A stretch of DNA of 64,000 nt from Polyangiaceae bacterium (lineage in GTDB: Bacteria > Myxococcota_A > Polyangia > Polyangiales > Polyangiaceae). Made by a program: the position numbers and the translations under genes. Positions 55,909 through 64,000 of this stretch are shown piece by piece. The number at the start of each line of letters is the position of its first letter. Position 1 is the stretch's first letter. Under the pieces are notes generated by a model, which saw only the letters and a program-made list of their open reading frames with translations, was not told the origin of the DNA and did not search any database. The stretch covers positions 124,001-188,000 of the forward strand of contig JADJYE010000012.1 in the NCBI GenBank assembly GCA_016719945.1, read 5' to 3'.

Positions 55909-57374
55909 GGCAGCTCCGGGGTCAACAGCGCCCTCATGTCCGCCGAGAGCGCGTCCGCCGGCGACGGCTCGAGCCCGAGCGTCGGGCCGAGCACGCTCAA
56001 GGCGTGGGCGAACCGCGCGCGGTCCTCCTCGATTCGATCGGCGTAGCGGACCGCCACGTCCGCCTGCTCCATGGCGAAGCCTTCTTCATCTCCCGAGAAG
56101 GCTGCGAAGATCTGCTCGGTGGTGCCCGGAAGCAGCGCGTCCGACCCCATATGGATCCCGGCGAGGAGCTGCCCGAGGTCGGCGCTCATCGCGGTCAGCG
56201 CCTCCGGCGTGCCGAGCGCGTCCTCGAGGCGCCCGACCCTGAGGGTCTTGAACGCGTCGAAGTCACCCTTGATCTGGACCGAGAGACCCAACAGCTCGCT
56301 GGTGCCCCAGAGCGGATCGGCGTCCGGGCGCGTCCAGCACGTGGCGGTCGCCAGGGCGATGCGGTCACGCGGCGAGTCCGCCGTGACCGCCGGCGCCGAC
56401 ACCCAAGGGGCGCCCGTGTCCGCGATCTCCTTGAGCTCCAGCAAGACATCGTCGTCCAGCGACGCGGTCGGTCCCTCGACCAGCAAGACGATCCTCAGCC
56501 GGGGGAGGCTCGCGACCCCAGCGCCGAGCTCCCGCGCTGCGTCCTTGAGGGCGAGGAAGCCGCTGCCGAGCGGGGAGGGGAGGGTCGCTTCGTAGAGCGA
56601 CAGCGTCTCGGGGAGGGCCGCGAGCGCGACCTCGGGCAGATCGACGTAAAGGTTCTCGGGATCGTCCGGATCGACCGGGCCGCGCGCGAGCTTGCGTTCG
56701 CCTTCTGCGACGATCGTGCGCTCTTGGAGCTCTCGGCGGCTCGCTGCGTCGCGAACGGAGCGCTCGAACGCGTCCTCGAGCACGGGCGAGCCGTCTGCGG
56801 TCGTCCTGCGCTCACGGTCGCCGGTCGCGGCGCCGCGCTCGATCGCGGAGGTGTAGGCGCGCGCCAGGGCGAGCGGGTAGCTGCGCTCCTCGGCGATGGC
56901 GGCCGAGCGCGCGTCCGGATCTTCCGCGTTCGATTGGCGCGCCGCGATCACCACGGCGATCGCCAGGCGCCGAACCTCCCACAGGTACGGGTAGCGGTCG
57001 GCAGCGTCGAAGTCGTTGGGCTCGACCGCGAACGTCCCGTCACTCGCGCGCAGCGTCCCGAAGTTCTCGACGTGCGCGTCGCCGATGGAGAGCGGGTACA
57101 CCTGACGGGCGTAGGGTGATGGCGCGCCGCCGACGTTGCCGAGCTCGGAGTCGTGCAGGTAGACGGCGAACGAACCTCGGAGGAACTGGAACGGATCCTC
57201 GGCCATCACGCGGTATTTGTGCGCGACGAGCGCGGGCCGGGTCAGGAGCAGCGGCTGGTCGGCGGCGGTGACCACGCCGACCAGCTCTCGCTCGCGCGGA
57301 TCGTCGAGGGCTGGAGCGCAGGCGACGGCGAGCAGAGCGCCCGCGCCGAGCACGAGGTGCGATCGAAGCTGCAC
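55905..57374 (-). CDS. DUF2252 lipoprotein
   Basis: 489 residues from GTG 57374, chosen because it gives QLRSHLVLGAGALLAVAC with a lipobox; the frame extends further but adds no signal sequence. DUF2252 marks: DPFQFLRGSFAVYLHDSE, SIGDAHVENFGTLRAS, EPNDFDAADRYPYLWEVRRL and, late, VQIKGDFDAFKTLRVGRLED. DUF2252 (COG4320) has a fold related to kinases; its activity is unknown. Export as a lipoprotein is notable since such proteins are usually cytoplasmic. It overlaps the porin gene (GTGA), so the operon appears dedicated to the envelope. Confidence 0.85.
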   Translation of the reverse strand: MQLRSHLVLGAGALLAVACAPALDDPRERELVGVVTAADQPLLLTRPALVAHKYRVMAEDPFQFLRGSFAVYLHDSELGNVGGAPSPYARQVYPLSIGDAHVENFGTLRASDGTFAVEPNDFDAADRYPYLWEVRRLAIAVVIAARQSNAEDPDARSAAIAEERSYPLALARAYTSAIERGAATGDRERRTTADGSPVLEDAFERSVRDAASRRELQERTIVAEGERKLARGPVDPDDPENLYVDLPEVALAALPETLSLYEATLPSPLGSGFLALKDAARELGAGVASLPRLRIVLLVEGPTASLDDDVLLELKEIADTGAPWVSAPAVTADSPRDRIALATATCWTRPDADPLWGTSELLGLSVQIKGDFDAFKTLRVGRLEDALGTPEALTAMSADLGQLLAGIHMGSDALLPGTTEQIFAAFSGDEEGFAMEQADVAVRYADRIEEDRARFAHALSVLGPTLGLEPSPADALSADMRALLTPELP

Positions 57375-57492
57375 CCGACGCGTGTCGTCGCGGCGCCGCG
57401 ACACCGCAAGATCGAAGGTCGCGCTTTGCGACAACGTCACTCTCGGTCCACCGGCATGTTGCGCGACGTTCACGCAAACGACACGTGACACG
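57375..57492. other. intergenic region upstream of the DUF2252 operon
   Basis: 118 bp between the DUF2252 start chosen here and the stop of the upstream lipoprotein gene; it may contain part of an N-terminal extension of DUF2252. I see no repeat or clear promoter element. Confidence 0.3.
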
Positions 57493-59082
57493 TCACCTCG
57501 GCGGCGGCGCCTGCCCCGTGGCCACGCCCATGACGCTGGCCTCTTGCTCCTCCGCGGTCAGGGTCCCCAGCCACGAGCCGGCGAGCGCGACGGGCAACAG
57601 CTCGTCGCTCACCGTCGCCTCGCCGCTGATCCCGATCTGCAGCGACCCGATCGAGCCATCGGTCGACTCCCCGGCGGACACCCCTGCCTGCCAGCGAGCC
57701 GCGAGCCCGGCCTCGCACGCTGCAGCGAGGCAGCCCTCGTCGCAGCCATCGACCGCGCCCGCGGTCACGATCGCGAGGGCGACGGCGGGGCAGTCGATCT
57801 GCGCGCTGAGGGTGGCCGGAACGGTGGTCTCGACCCCGACCTGCGCGGACAGGGCGAGGTTCATATAGTGAGCGGCGAGGCGCGTCGTGGCGACGGGCAA
57901 CAGGCCGCTCACGACGAGCACGTCGTCGGCCGTGGCGCTCCACGAGAACGGAACGGCCGCTTGCGGGCCGAGCGCGTCCCCAGAAACCCCGGCGAACGAG
58001 GTCAGCGTGAACGTGGGGGCCCCGGGGGACTGGGGCGAGCCGGTGAGCCGCCCCTCGACGCGTTGGTCATCGCTCGCGGCAGCGGCGACCGCGGCCGACG
58101 CTGCTCCCTGTGCGAGGGAGACGCAGAAGCCGTTCGGATCGACGCCGTCGAGCAGCGCCGCGAGCTGGAGCTCGACGGTGGACTCTGCGCGGAGCGCGTC
58201 GAGGCTATAGATCGCGTCGGCGCTCAGCACGCTGCTCATCGCGTCGAGGACGAGCGCCGTTGGCGCGGTCCCTTGGGGAAAGGCGACGTCAGCGAGGGTC
58301 TTGCTCGAGCGCTCGACGACGATCCCGTAGCTCGTCGGGTCGGGCGTGTACTCGAGGGAGACGTCGAGCTCCGCGTCTCCGAGGATCATCGGGCGATCGA
58401 GCAGCGTGACGCTGACGAGCTCGACCGAGTCGGGCTTCGTCGCTTGAAAGACGACGCAACCGGCGGCGAGCTGCTCGGAGCGGATCGCGACGGCGAGCTG
58501 CGGGCCGACCGGGACCGAGCCCAGCTGGAGATCGTCGGCCTGGCTCGCGTTGACATGCAGTGCGCCCACGGGGTCGGTTGGGTACCCAGCCAAGATCGCG
58601 CCGCAGTCCCCGCCGACCACGACGTCGGCCGACCACAGCGACAGCTCACGCTCTCCCTCGTACACGAGCACGAGATCGAGCGTCACGAAGCCGAGCTCGC
58701 TCACCGCGACGTGCAGCTCTGCGGAGGCGTCGGAGCCGACCTGCGCGCGCAGGACGAAGGTGGTCGGTTGAGAGGGGGCCGTGAGCTGGACGGTCGCGAC
58801 CCCGTCGGCGTCGGCCTGGACGCTCGCGCTCTCGAGGGACGCGTCGAGGGCGTCGCCCAGCATCAGGATGGAGACGCGCTCTCCGGTCTGCGTGAGCAGG
58901 GTGACGCTCACCTGTTCGCTCGGGGCGAGCTCGAGCGTCGTCGGGTCCTCGAACTCGAGCGTGATCTCGGTCGGCGGATCGTCAGGGACGTCGTCGGGGA
59001 TGGTCGCTCCCCCGCAGCCTCCCAGCAGGAAGAGAGCCAAGACGCGAGGGAGCACCCCGCGGGACAGCCAAGCGTAAGACAT
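57493..59082 (-). CDS. Ig-like domain lipoprotein of unknown function
   Basis: 529 residues from ATG 59082. Good lipobox LGGC, then Asp/Pro-rich spacer. The first domain (about 35-130) reads like a bacterial Ig (Big_1-type) domain: TLELAPSEQVSVTLLTQTGE, GVATVQLTAPSQPTTFVLRA. The rest is beta-rich with few Cys until a C-terminal DGCDEGCLAAACEAGLAARW helix with four cysteines. No enzymatic motif is visible. It is in the same direction as the neighbouring helicase but separated by 48 bp. Confidence 0.78.
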   Translation of the reverse strand: MSYAWLSRGVLPRVLALFLLGGCGGATIPDDVPDDPPTEITLEFEDPTTLELAPSEQVSVTLLTQTGERVSILMLGDALDASLESASVQADADGVATVQLTAPSQPTTFVLRAQVGSDASAELHVAVSELGFVTLDLVLVYEGERELSLWSADVVVGGDCGAILAGYPTDPVGALHVNASQADDLQLGSVPVGPQLAVAIRSEQLAAGCVVFQATKPDSVELVSVTLLDRPMILGDAELDVSLEYTPDPTSYGIVVERSSKTLADVAFPQGTAPTALVLDAMSSVLSADAIYSLDALRAESTVELQLAALLDGVDPNGFCVSLAQGAASAAVAAAASDDQRVEGRLTGSPQSPGAPTFTLTSFAGVSGDALGPQAAVPFSWSATADDVLVVSGLLPVATTRLAAHYMNLALSAQVGVETTVPATLSAQIDCPAVALAIVTAGAVDGCDEGCLAAACEAGLAARWQAGVSAGESTDGSIGSLQIGISGEATVSDELLPVALAGSWLGTLTAEEQEASVMGVATGQAPPPR

Positions 59083-59130
59083 CCCTTCAAGCTTAGAAGG
59101 ACTCTCGGGCCGGCGCCAGCTGCTGGGGGC

Positions 59131-62100
59131 TCACTCGATGCTGAACAGGTCCTCGAGATCCTGCTTGGTGAGCTTCTTCGTGCCGCCCGCGTCCTCGGAG
59201 AGCACGCTCGCGACGAGCTCGCGCTTCTTCTGCTTGAGCTGCGTGATCTTCTCCTCGATGGTCCCGGCGGCGATGAGCTTGTAGACCGTCACGACCTTGC
59301 TCTGACCGATGCGGTGGGCCCGATCCGACGCCTGCTGCTCGACGGCAGGGTTCCACCACGGGTCGAAGTGGATCACCGTGTCGGCGGCCGTGAGGTTGAG
59401 GCCCGTCCCGCCTGCCTTGAGGCTGATCAAGAACACACCGACGCTCGGGTCGCCTTGGAAGCGCTCGACCCGCTCCGCGCGGTCCTTGGTGGAGCCGTCG
59501 AGGTACTCGTAGCGGATGCCGTCCTCTTTGACGGCCTTCTCGACCAGCCTGAGCATCGTGACGAACTGGGAGAAGACCAGGACCTTGTGCCCGCCCTCGA
59601 TGGCGTTGGAGAGCAGCTCGCGCAGCGCCACGAGCTTGCCGGAGTCGTCGTCGGAGAACTCCTTCGGCAGCCCCAGGAGGCGAGGGTCGCACGCCGCTTG
59701 GCGCAGGCGGGTGAGCCCCGCGAGGATCTGCAGCTGCGCCTTGGCGACGCCCACACGCTCGACCTCCCCCATGACCTGCGCGCGGACCTCGCGCAGGACC
59801 TCTTGGTAGACGATCTTCTGCTCGCCCGTGAGGTCGCAGACCTGATCGGTCTCGATCTTCTCGGGGAGGTCCTTGGCGACCTCGTTCTTGGTGCGCCGCA
59901 GGATGAACGGGTGGATCGTCGCGCGCAGCCGCTGCGCCGTCTTGTAGTCACCCTGCTCGATCGGGCGAGCGAAGCGTGACTCGAACTTGTCGAGCGAGCC
60001 GAGCAGCCCAGGCGAGACGAAATCGAAGATGCTCCAGATCTCGGACAGGCGGTTCTCGATCGGCGTGCCGGTGAGGGCGAGCCGACGCCGGGCCTTGAGC
60101 CGCTTCGCGGCGGCCGCGGTCGCCGACAGCGGGTTCTTGATGTGCTGGGCCTCGTCGAGGATGGCGTACGTGAGGTCGAGCGCCGCAAGGAACTCCTCGT
60201 CGCGGCGCAGCAGCGCGTAGCTGGTGATCACCACCTCGGCGTCGCGGACCTGGTCTGCCTGGTCCTTTCGATCCGCGCCGTGCCACAGGGCGACGCTGAG
60301 GGTCGGCGCGAAGCGCGCGAGCTCGCGCTCCCAGTTGGTGACGACGCTCGTCGGCGCGACGATCAGCGTGCGGAGCTTCTTCTCCTCCTGCTTGACCGAG
60401 AGCAAGAGGGCGATGGTCTGCACCGTCTTGCCGAGCCCCATGTCGTCGGCGAGGACGCCGCCCGAGCCGAGCTCGTGGAGGAACTTGAGCCAGGAGAGCC
60501 CGGACTCTTGGTACGGGCGCAGCGTCGCCTTGAGGTTCTTCGGCTTCTTCGCGCTCTCGATCTCGTCGATGTTCGACAGCCTCTGGAACAGGTCCTTCGC
60601 GCCCGTCGACACGTTCGCGCCGGCCGCGTGTTGCAGCAGCTCTTGGACGCGCCCCGCGTGCGCGAGGGAGAGCTTGCCGCCCTTGGCGGCGGCCGTCATC
60701 AGCTCGACCTCGCGGTCCATCATGGCCTGGATCTGATCGGCGTCGAACGGCGCGAACGAGCCGTCCTCGAGCCGGACGTACTTCTTGCCCTCCGCGATCG
60801 CGCGCCGGATCTCGTCGCGGTCGACCCCGACGCCCTCGGCCTCGTACGACAGCTTCACGTTGAGCCAGTCCATCCCGCTGGTGACCTTGGCGAAGACGGA
60901 GATGGTGCCGTGTCGGACCTGCGTGCCCACCAGGTCTTCGGGCACGAACAGGTCCCAGTCCTCCGGGAGCCTGCCGAGCCCTTCGCTCCAGAACTGGATC
61001 GCCCTGTCGCCGTGGGCGACGAAGTGCTGGCCGGTGCGGTCGGGCTCGAGGCCGAGCTCCGCGAGGCGCTGAGCAGACTCTTGCTGGGCGGCGATGTCGA
61101 CGCGGATGCAGCGAGGCCTGCGCAGCCCCTCCTCCGGCGGGCTGATGAGCACGGGGGGGGTCATGCCGTCGGCGCGGACCGGGATCTCTTCGGTGCCATA
61201 TACGGCGTAGAGGCTCACGCTGGCCTCCACGAGGGAGCCTCCAGCGCGCATGCGGAACGTCGGCACCAGGTCGACGACGTCGCAGATCTGGTTCAGATCG
61301 GGGAGCTCGGCGCCGACCTCGAGCGCGATCTTCGGCAGCCCCTGCATGATGACGCGCGCGAGCTCGCTCATCGGCTCGGCGATGGTGGGGGAGCGCAGCA
61401 GACGGCGGAGCGCCGCGACGGAGACGCGCCGGTCGATGCGGCGAGCGATGCCCTCTTGCGTGTCGATGTGCCAGCCCGGCCAGCCCTCGAACCAGCCCCC
61501 GGACAAGAGCGTGAAGCGGCGTTTGTCGGTCGGGCGCTCGAAGCTCGCCTTGACGATGATCGTGTCGCCCCCGACCGTCTCGAGGTCGAAGCGGGGGCGG
61601 AGCGGCTCTTCTCCGAAGCGAAGCTGCATGAGCGCCGGCTCGAGCAGCACGCGCTGGCCCTCGAGCGCAGGGAGCAGCTCAGCCACGTCTTCGGAGCGGA
61701 CGTCGACCGCTGGGTGGCGTGGGTTGCCGCTCTCGAAGCGCGCGAGCAGGCGCAGCGCGTTGCGGTCGTGCGTGGGGAAGAGGGTCTGCCACGACAGGGC
61801 CGTCGACGGCAGGATCGGCATGCGCGCCTCGGCGTCGAGCACGGTGACCGTGAGCGCGCCGGGGCGGACGTGGACGCGGAACTCGAGCTTGCGGGGACCC
61901 GAGACGCCCTCCGGGGGGAGCCAGGCTCCGATGCCTGTCGGCTTGGCGGAGGCGTCCTGGGGGATCGCGGCCAGGCCAGAGGCGAGGCTCGCGTGATGCG
62001 CGACCGGCATCGGGACGGCGGGGCCAACGGTCGAGCCGGGCGGGCCCATCGCGGCCATGGTGCTGGACGCGCCGCCTGGGGTGCTGCGGCCGCGCCGGTC

Positions 62101-62544
62101 GCGCCTGCGCCCGCGCTTCATCGAGTCGGGGGCAGAGCCGTTGGAAGCGGGGGCCGAGATCGCGGGCGGGGGAGGCTCTCGGCGGGGCTGAGAGCCTCGC
62201 GCCTGGTCTCGGACGGCGATCAGCAGCGCGGCGACGTGCTTGCAGTGTTGGCTCGCCTTCGCGAACGCCGGGCACGGGCAGCTCGACTTGATGCCGTCCG
62301 GCGTGAGCTCGATCTTCACCCCGAACGGCTCGGCGTCGACGGCGCGCACGACGCCGGAGGCGAGCATGTCACCGACCTGGACGTCCTCGACGACCCGCCT
62401 CCGGAAGTACTCGAGGCCGCGCAGGAAGGTACGCGCGCCCAGCAGGCGTCGAAGCCCGCGGTCGCTGAGGGTTGAAAGAGCGTCGGAGATCGGTGTGCCC
62501 ATGGACGCGCGTCGCGAAGGAGTTGGCTGTGGCAGAGTCTTCAT
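59131..62544 (-). CDS. SNF2-family helicase with N-terminal SWIM zinc finger
   Basis: 1137 residues (ATG 62544; ATG 62502 is an alternative). The SWIM finger CPCPAFAKASQHCKHVAALL (CxC-x10-CxH) near 90-115 is followed by a disordered stretch and a beta-rich middle region. The SNF2 core has DDMGLGKTVQT (Walker A), LDEAQHIKNP (motif II), LTGTPIENR (motif III), KVLVFSQFVTMLR, LISLKAGGTGLNLTAAD and WNPAVEQQASDRAHRIGQ (motifs V-VI). Bacterial SWIM-SNF2 proteins are RapA/HelZ-like DNA translocases used in transcription or repair. It lies 33 bp from the pyrophosphatase-like gene and is probably co-transcribed with it. Confidence 0.95.
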   Translation of the reverse strand: MKTLPQPTPSRRASMGTPISDALSTLSDRGLRRLLGARTFLRGLEYFRRRVVEDVQVGDMLASGVVRAVDAEPFGVKIELTPDGIKSSCPCPAFAKASQHCKHVAALLIAVRDQARGSQPRREPPPPAISAPASNGSAPDSMKRGRRRDRRGRSTPGGASSTMAAMGPPGSTVGPAVPMPVAHHASLASGLAAIPQDASAKPTGIGAWLPPEGVSGPRKLEFRVHVRPGALTVTVLDAEARMPILPSTALSWQTLFPTHDRNALRLLARFESGNPRHPAVDVRSEDVAELLPALEGQRVLLEPALMQLRFGEEPLRPRFDLETVGGDTIIVKASFERPTDKRRFTLLSGGWFEGWPGWHIDTQEGIARRIDRRVSVAALRRLLRSPTIAEPMSELARVIMQGLPKIALEVGAELPDLNQICDVVDLVPTFRMRAGGSLVEASVSLYAVYGTEEIPVRADGMTPPVLISPPEEGLRRPRCIRVDIAAQQESAQRLAELGLEPDRTGQHFVAHGDRAIQFWSEGLGRLPEDWDLFVPEDLVGTQVRHGTISVFAKVTSGMDWLNVKLSYEAEGVGVDRDEIRRAIAEGKKYVRLEDGSFAPFDADQIQAMMDREVELMTAAAKGGKLSLAHAGRVQELLQHAAGANVSTGAKDLFQRLSNIDEIESAKKPKNLKATLRPYQESGLSWLKFLHELGSGGVLADDMGLGKTVQTIALLLSVKQEEKKLRTLIVAPTSVVTNWERELARFAPTLSVALWHGADRKDQADQVRDAEVVITSYALLRRDEEFLAALDLTYAILDEAQHIKNPLSATAAAAKRLKARRRLALTGTPIENRLSEIWSIFDFVSPGLLGSLDKFESRFARPIEQGDYKTAQRLRATIHPFILRRTKNEVAKDLPEKIETDQVCDLTGEQKIVYQEVLREVRAQVMGEVERVGVAKAQLQILAGLTRLRQAACDPRLLGLPKEFSDDDSGKLVALRELLSNAIEGGHKVLVFSQFVTMLRLVEKAVKEDGIRYEYLDGSTKDRAERVERFQGDPSVGVFLISLKAGGTGLNLTAADTVIHFDPWWNPAVEQQASDRAHRIGQSKVVTVYKLIAAGTIEEKITQLKQKKRELVASVLSEDAGGTKKLTKQDLEDLFSIE

Positions 62545-62577
62545 CCGCGGCCGCTGGCGAGCGTTCCCCCGCTCGGG

Positions 62578-64000
62578 TCAGAGCAGCAGCGGAAGCAGCA
62601 CCAGCGCGAGCACGGGGAGCATTTTCACGAGCACGAGCACGAAGGGGATCGCGACGTCCTTCAACGGATCGCCGACGGTGTCTCCGACCACCGACGCGAC
62701 GAAGGTCGGATTTTCCGCGCGAGCCCCGGTCTCGTCGACGAGCAGCCGCCCGCCGTGCGCACCGGTGACGATGTACTTCTTGGCATTCCCCCAGGCCCCT
62801 CCTGCGCCAGCGGCGAAGAGAGCCCCGAGGACGACGGCCACCGTCGCTGCCACGATGAGGGAAGCGACCGAGCCGACAGCGCTCTGTCCCTTATCCTCAC
62901 TTTCTAGAAGGTGCAAGCCAGCGATGAGCAGGACCGGAAGAAGGATGGCGGTCAGGCCGGGTAGGACCATCTGCCGGAGCGCGTCTCTCGCGGCGATCTC
63001 CGTGCAGGGGCCGTAGTCCACCGGGCGGGCCTCGTCCTCCCGCCCGCGGCTCGGCAGTTCGAACTGAGGCCGGTCTCGCAGCTGCCGGCGCACCTCCTCG
63101 ACGATGCGCTTGGACGAGCGGACGACCCCGAGCAGGCTGCGCGCGAAGAGCCACGCGACGAGCACACACCCCATCACGATCCCGGCCAGCATCGGCAGCC
63201 CGTCGGCGGACACCGCCGACGAAAAATGCGGGAGCGGCCTGCCCTCGATCGCTGCGCGCTCCATCGCGCGCCGCACCCACTCGCGCTCGAGCACGTGCAG
63301 CGCGAGGAACGCCGCCGGCACCGCGGCGCAAGCCGACAGCGCCCGCGAGGCCGCGCGGTGAGACGTCCCCCAGCTGTCGATGACCGCGAGCCTGCCGCGG
63401 ACGTCCAGGCGGTCGCGGCCCACGGTCATCGTCACGATGCCGCTCGCGGCGTCGACCACGCTCGCCGCGCACTCGAGCGCGGTCAGGAAGGTGCTCGTCC
63501 CGACCAGGCCGAGGAGGAGCCCAGCCACCGCGAGCAGCTCGCCGCTCTCTTCGCCGTACGCGCGGCCGAGGGCCGCGGAGGCGACGAGCGCGCCGCCGAG
63601 CGCGGCGATCGGCCAGATGCTGCTGGTCAGGGCCTGGCCGACCCCGGCCAGCAGGCCCAGCGTAGGCCCGGTCCGTGAGGCCTCGGCGACCTCTCGAACG
63701 CCACGGAACCTCGCCGCCGTCGTCAGGTGGGTCCACGGCACCACGAGCGCACCGGCGAGGATCCCGATCGCCGCGCCACCGAGCAGCGGTGCGCGGCGTG
63801 TCGGCAACAGCCACTCGACGGCGCCCGCGAGGCCGACGGCGTGGATGATGGCTGCCACGACCAGCCCCCGCAGCAGGGGAGACTGCGGGTCCTCACGGTC
63901 GTCGGTGCGGACGATGAGCGCCCCGAAGGCGGTGCCGAGGATCGAGAAGACCCGCGAGAGCAGCGGCAAGAGCAAGAGCGCGCCCGGGCTGCGCAGGGTC
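62578..64000 (-). CDS. degenerate membrane pyrophosphatase (HppA-like) homologue, 5' end outside window
   Basis: About 473 C-terminal residues; the frame is open to base 64000. Homology to proton-pumping pyrophosphatases is clear: VREVAEASRTGPTLGLLAG, RIVEEVRRQLRDRP, GGAWGNAKKYIV, VGDTVGDPLKDVAIP and a hydrophobic C-terminus. But key catalytic motifs are altered: the family's DAYGPxxDNAGGIAEM is ECAASVVDAASGIVTM, GNTTAAIGKG is GTSHRAASRA, and GGAWDNAKK is GGAWGNAKK, while the VGDTVGDPLKD acids remain. This suggests a non-hydrolysing paralogue or one with a new role. Not explained by a frameshift, because flanking sequence remains in frame. Confidence 0.8.
   Translation of the reverse strand, partial: TLRSPGALLLLPLLSRVFSILGTAFGALIVRTDDREDPQSPLLRGLVVAAIIHAVGLAGAVEWLLPTRRAPLLGGAAIGILAGALVVPWTHLTTAARFRGVREVAEASRTGPTLGLLAGVGQALTSSIWPIAALGGALVASAALGRAYGEESGELLAVAGLLLGLVGTSTFLTALECAASVVDAASGIVTMTVGRDRLDVRGRLAVIDSWGTSHRAASRALSACAAVPAAFLALHVLEREWVRRAMERAAIEGRPLPHFSSAVSADGLPMLAGIVMGCVLVAWLFARSLLGVVRSSKRIVEEVRRQLRDRPQFELPSRGREDEARPVDYGPCTEIAARDALRQMVLPGLTAILLPVLLIAGLHLLESEDKGQSAVGSVASLIVAATVAVVLGALFAAGAGGAWGNAKKYIVTGAHGGRLLVDETGARAENPTFVASVVGDTVGDPLKDVAIPFVLVLVKMLPVLALVLLPLLL

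Noticed and set aside
57217..59979. A 900-codon plus-strand frame
   Set aside because: It runs antisense across several genes with recognisable domains and has no domain of its own.
60142..62475. Long plus-strand frame opposite the SNF2 helicase
   Set aside because: The helicase motifs on the minus strand are unambiguous.

Overview
The window looks like chromosomal DNA of a myxobacterium, most likely of the Polyangiales (Sorangium-like) group. This is inferred from very GC-rich sequence with strong G/C third-position bias, three Hanks-type kinases with non-kinase extensions, many exported lipoproteins with Gly/Ala/Pro-rich linkers right after the lipidated Cys, Cys-rich DUF4215-type repeats, and a zinc-ribbon/GYF membrane protein. 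I see no rRNA, tRNA, CRISPR array, insertion sequence or phage integration module. Genes are packed tightly, often with GTGA or ATGA overlaps.

Layout. 1-5.1 kb (minus): two tandem VgrG type VI secretion spike genes, the first cut by the window edge, plus a long disordered-linker protein. 5.2-8.7 kb (plus): an ACE-like M2 metallopeptidase lipoprotein and a DUF4215 lipoprotein. 8.7-15.2 kb: a transmembrane kinase (frameshifted here), a convergent exported protein, and a 1353-residue kinase/cyclase-remnant/ATPase/TPR protein. 15.3-19.1 kb: a DUF1801 protein with a histone-like tail, a metallopeptidase lipoprotein and small lipoproteins. 19.1-25.3 kb (plus): hemL, a radical SAM/SPASM enzyme followed directly by a zinc-ribbon lipoprotein, a double cyclic-nucleotide-binding protein and a membrane protein. 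25.3-29.4 kb (minus): an OPT transporter, threonine synthase and a bile-acid/sodium-symporter-family protein in one operon. 29.5-39.8 kb: a metallopeptidase lipoprotein, an alpha/beta hydrolase, a beta-barrel protein, a deoxynucleoside kinase, the ZnR-GYF protein, a thioredoxin-like protein, a 1024-residue lipoprotein and a von Willebrand A lipoprotein. 39.9-43.6 kb (minus): the oxidative pentose phosphate operon zwf-pgl-gnd, with an amber codon inside zwf. 43.8-50.9 kb (plus): a fatty acid hydroxylase/sterol desaturase, a METTL25-like methyltransferase, a GH63-like glucosidase and a zinc-ribbon kinase. 51-64 kb (minus): an esterase with permuted segment order, a DUF2252-porin-lamin tail operon, an Ig-like lipoprotein, a SWIM-SNF2 helicase, and the 3' part of a membrane pyrophosphatase homologue that has lost key catalytic residues.

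Functional picture. Central metabolism (hemL, thrC, zwf-pgl-gnd, dNK) is interspersed with envelope functions (about 14 lipoproteins, two beta-barrels, transporters) and signalling proteins. The points most worth a second look are: (1) the T6SS-linked protein with a repeated A-x-P-F motif between two related terminal modules; (2) the radical SAM/SPASM enzyme paired with a zinc-ribbon lipoprotein; (3) the circularly permuted esterase; (4) the degenerate pyrophosphatase; and (5) three interrupted reading frames (kinase, glucosidase, zwf). Two of these look like small deletions in G-runs or GC repeats, so the underlying reads should be checked before any biological reading.
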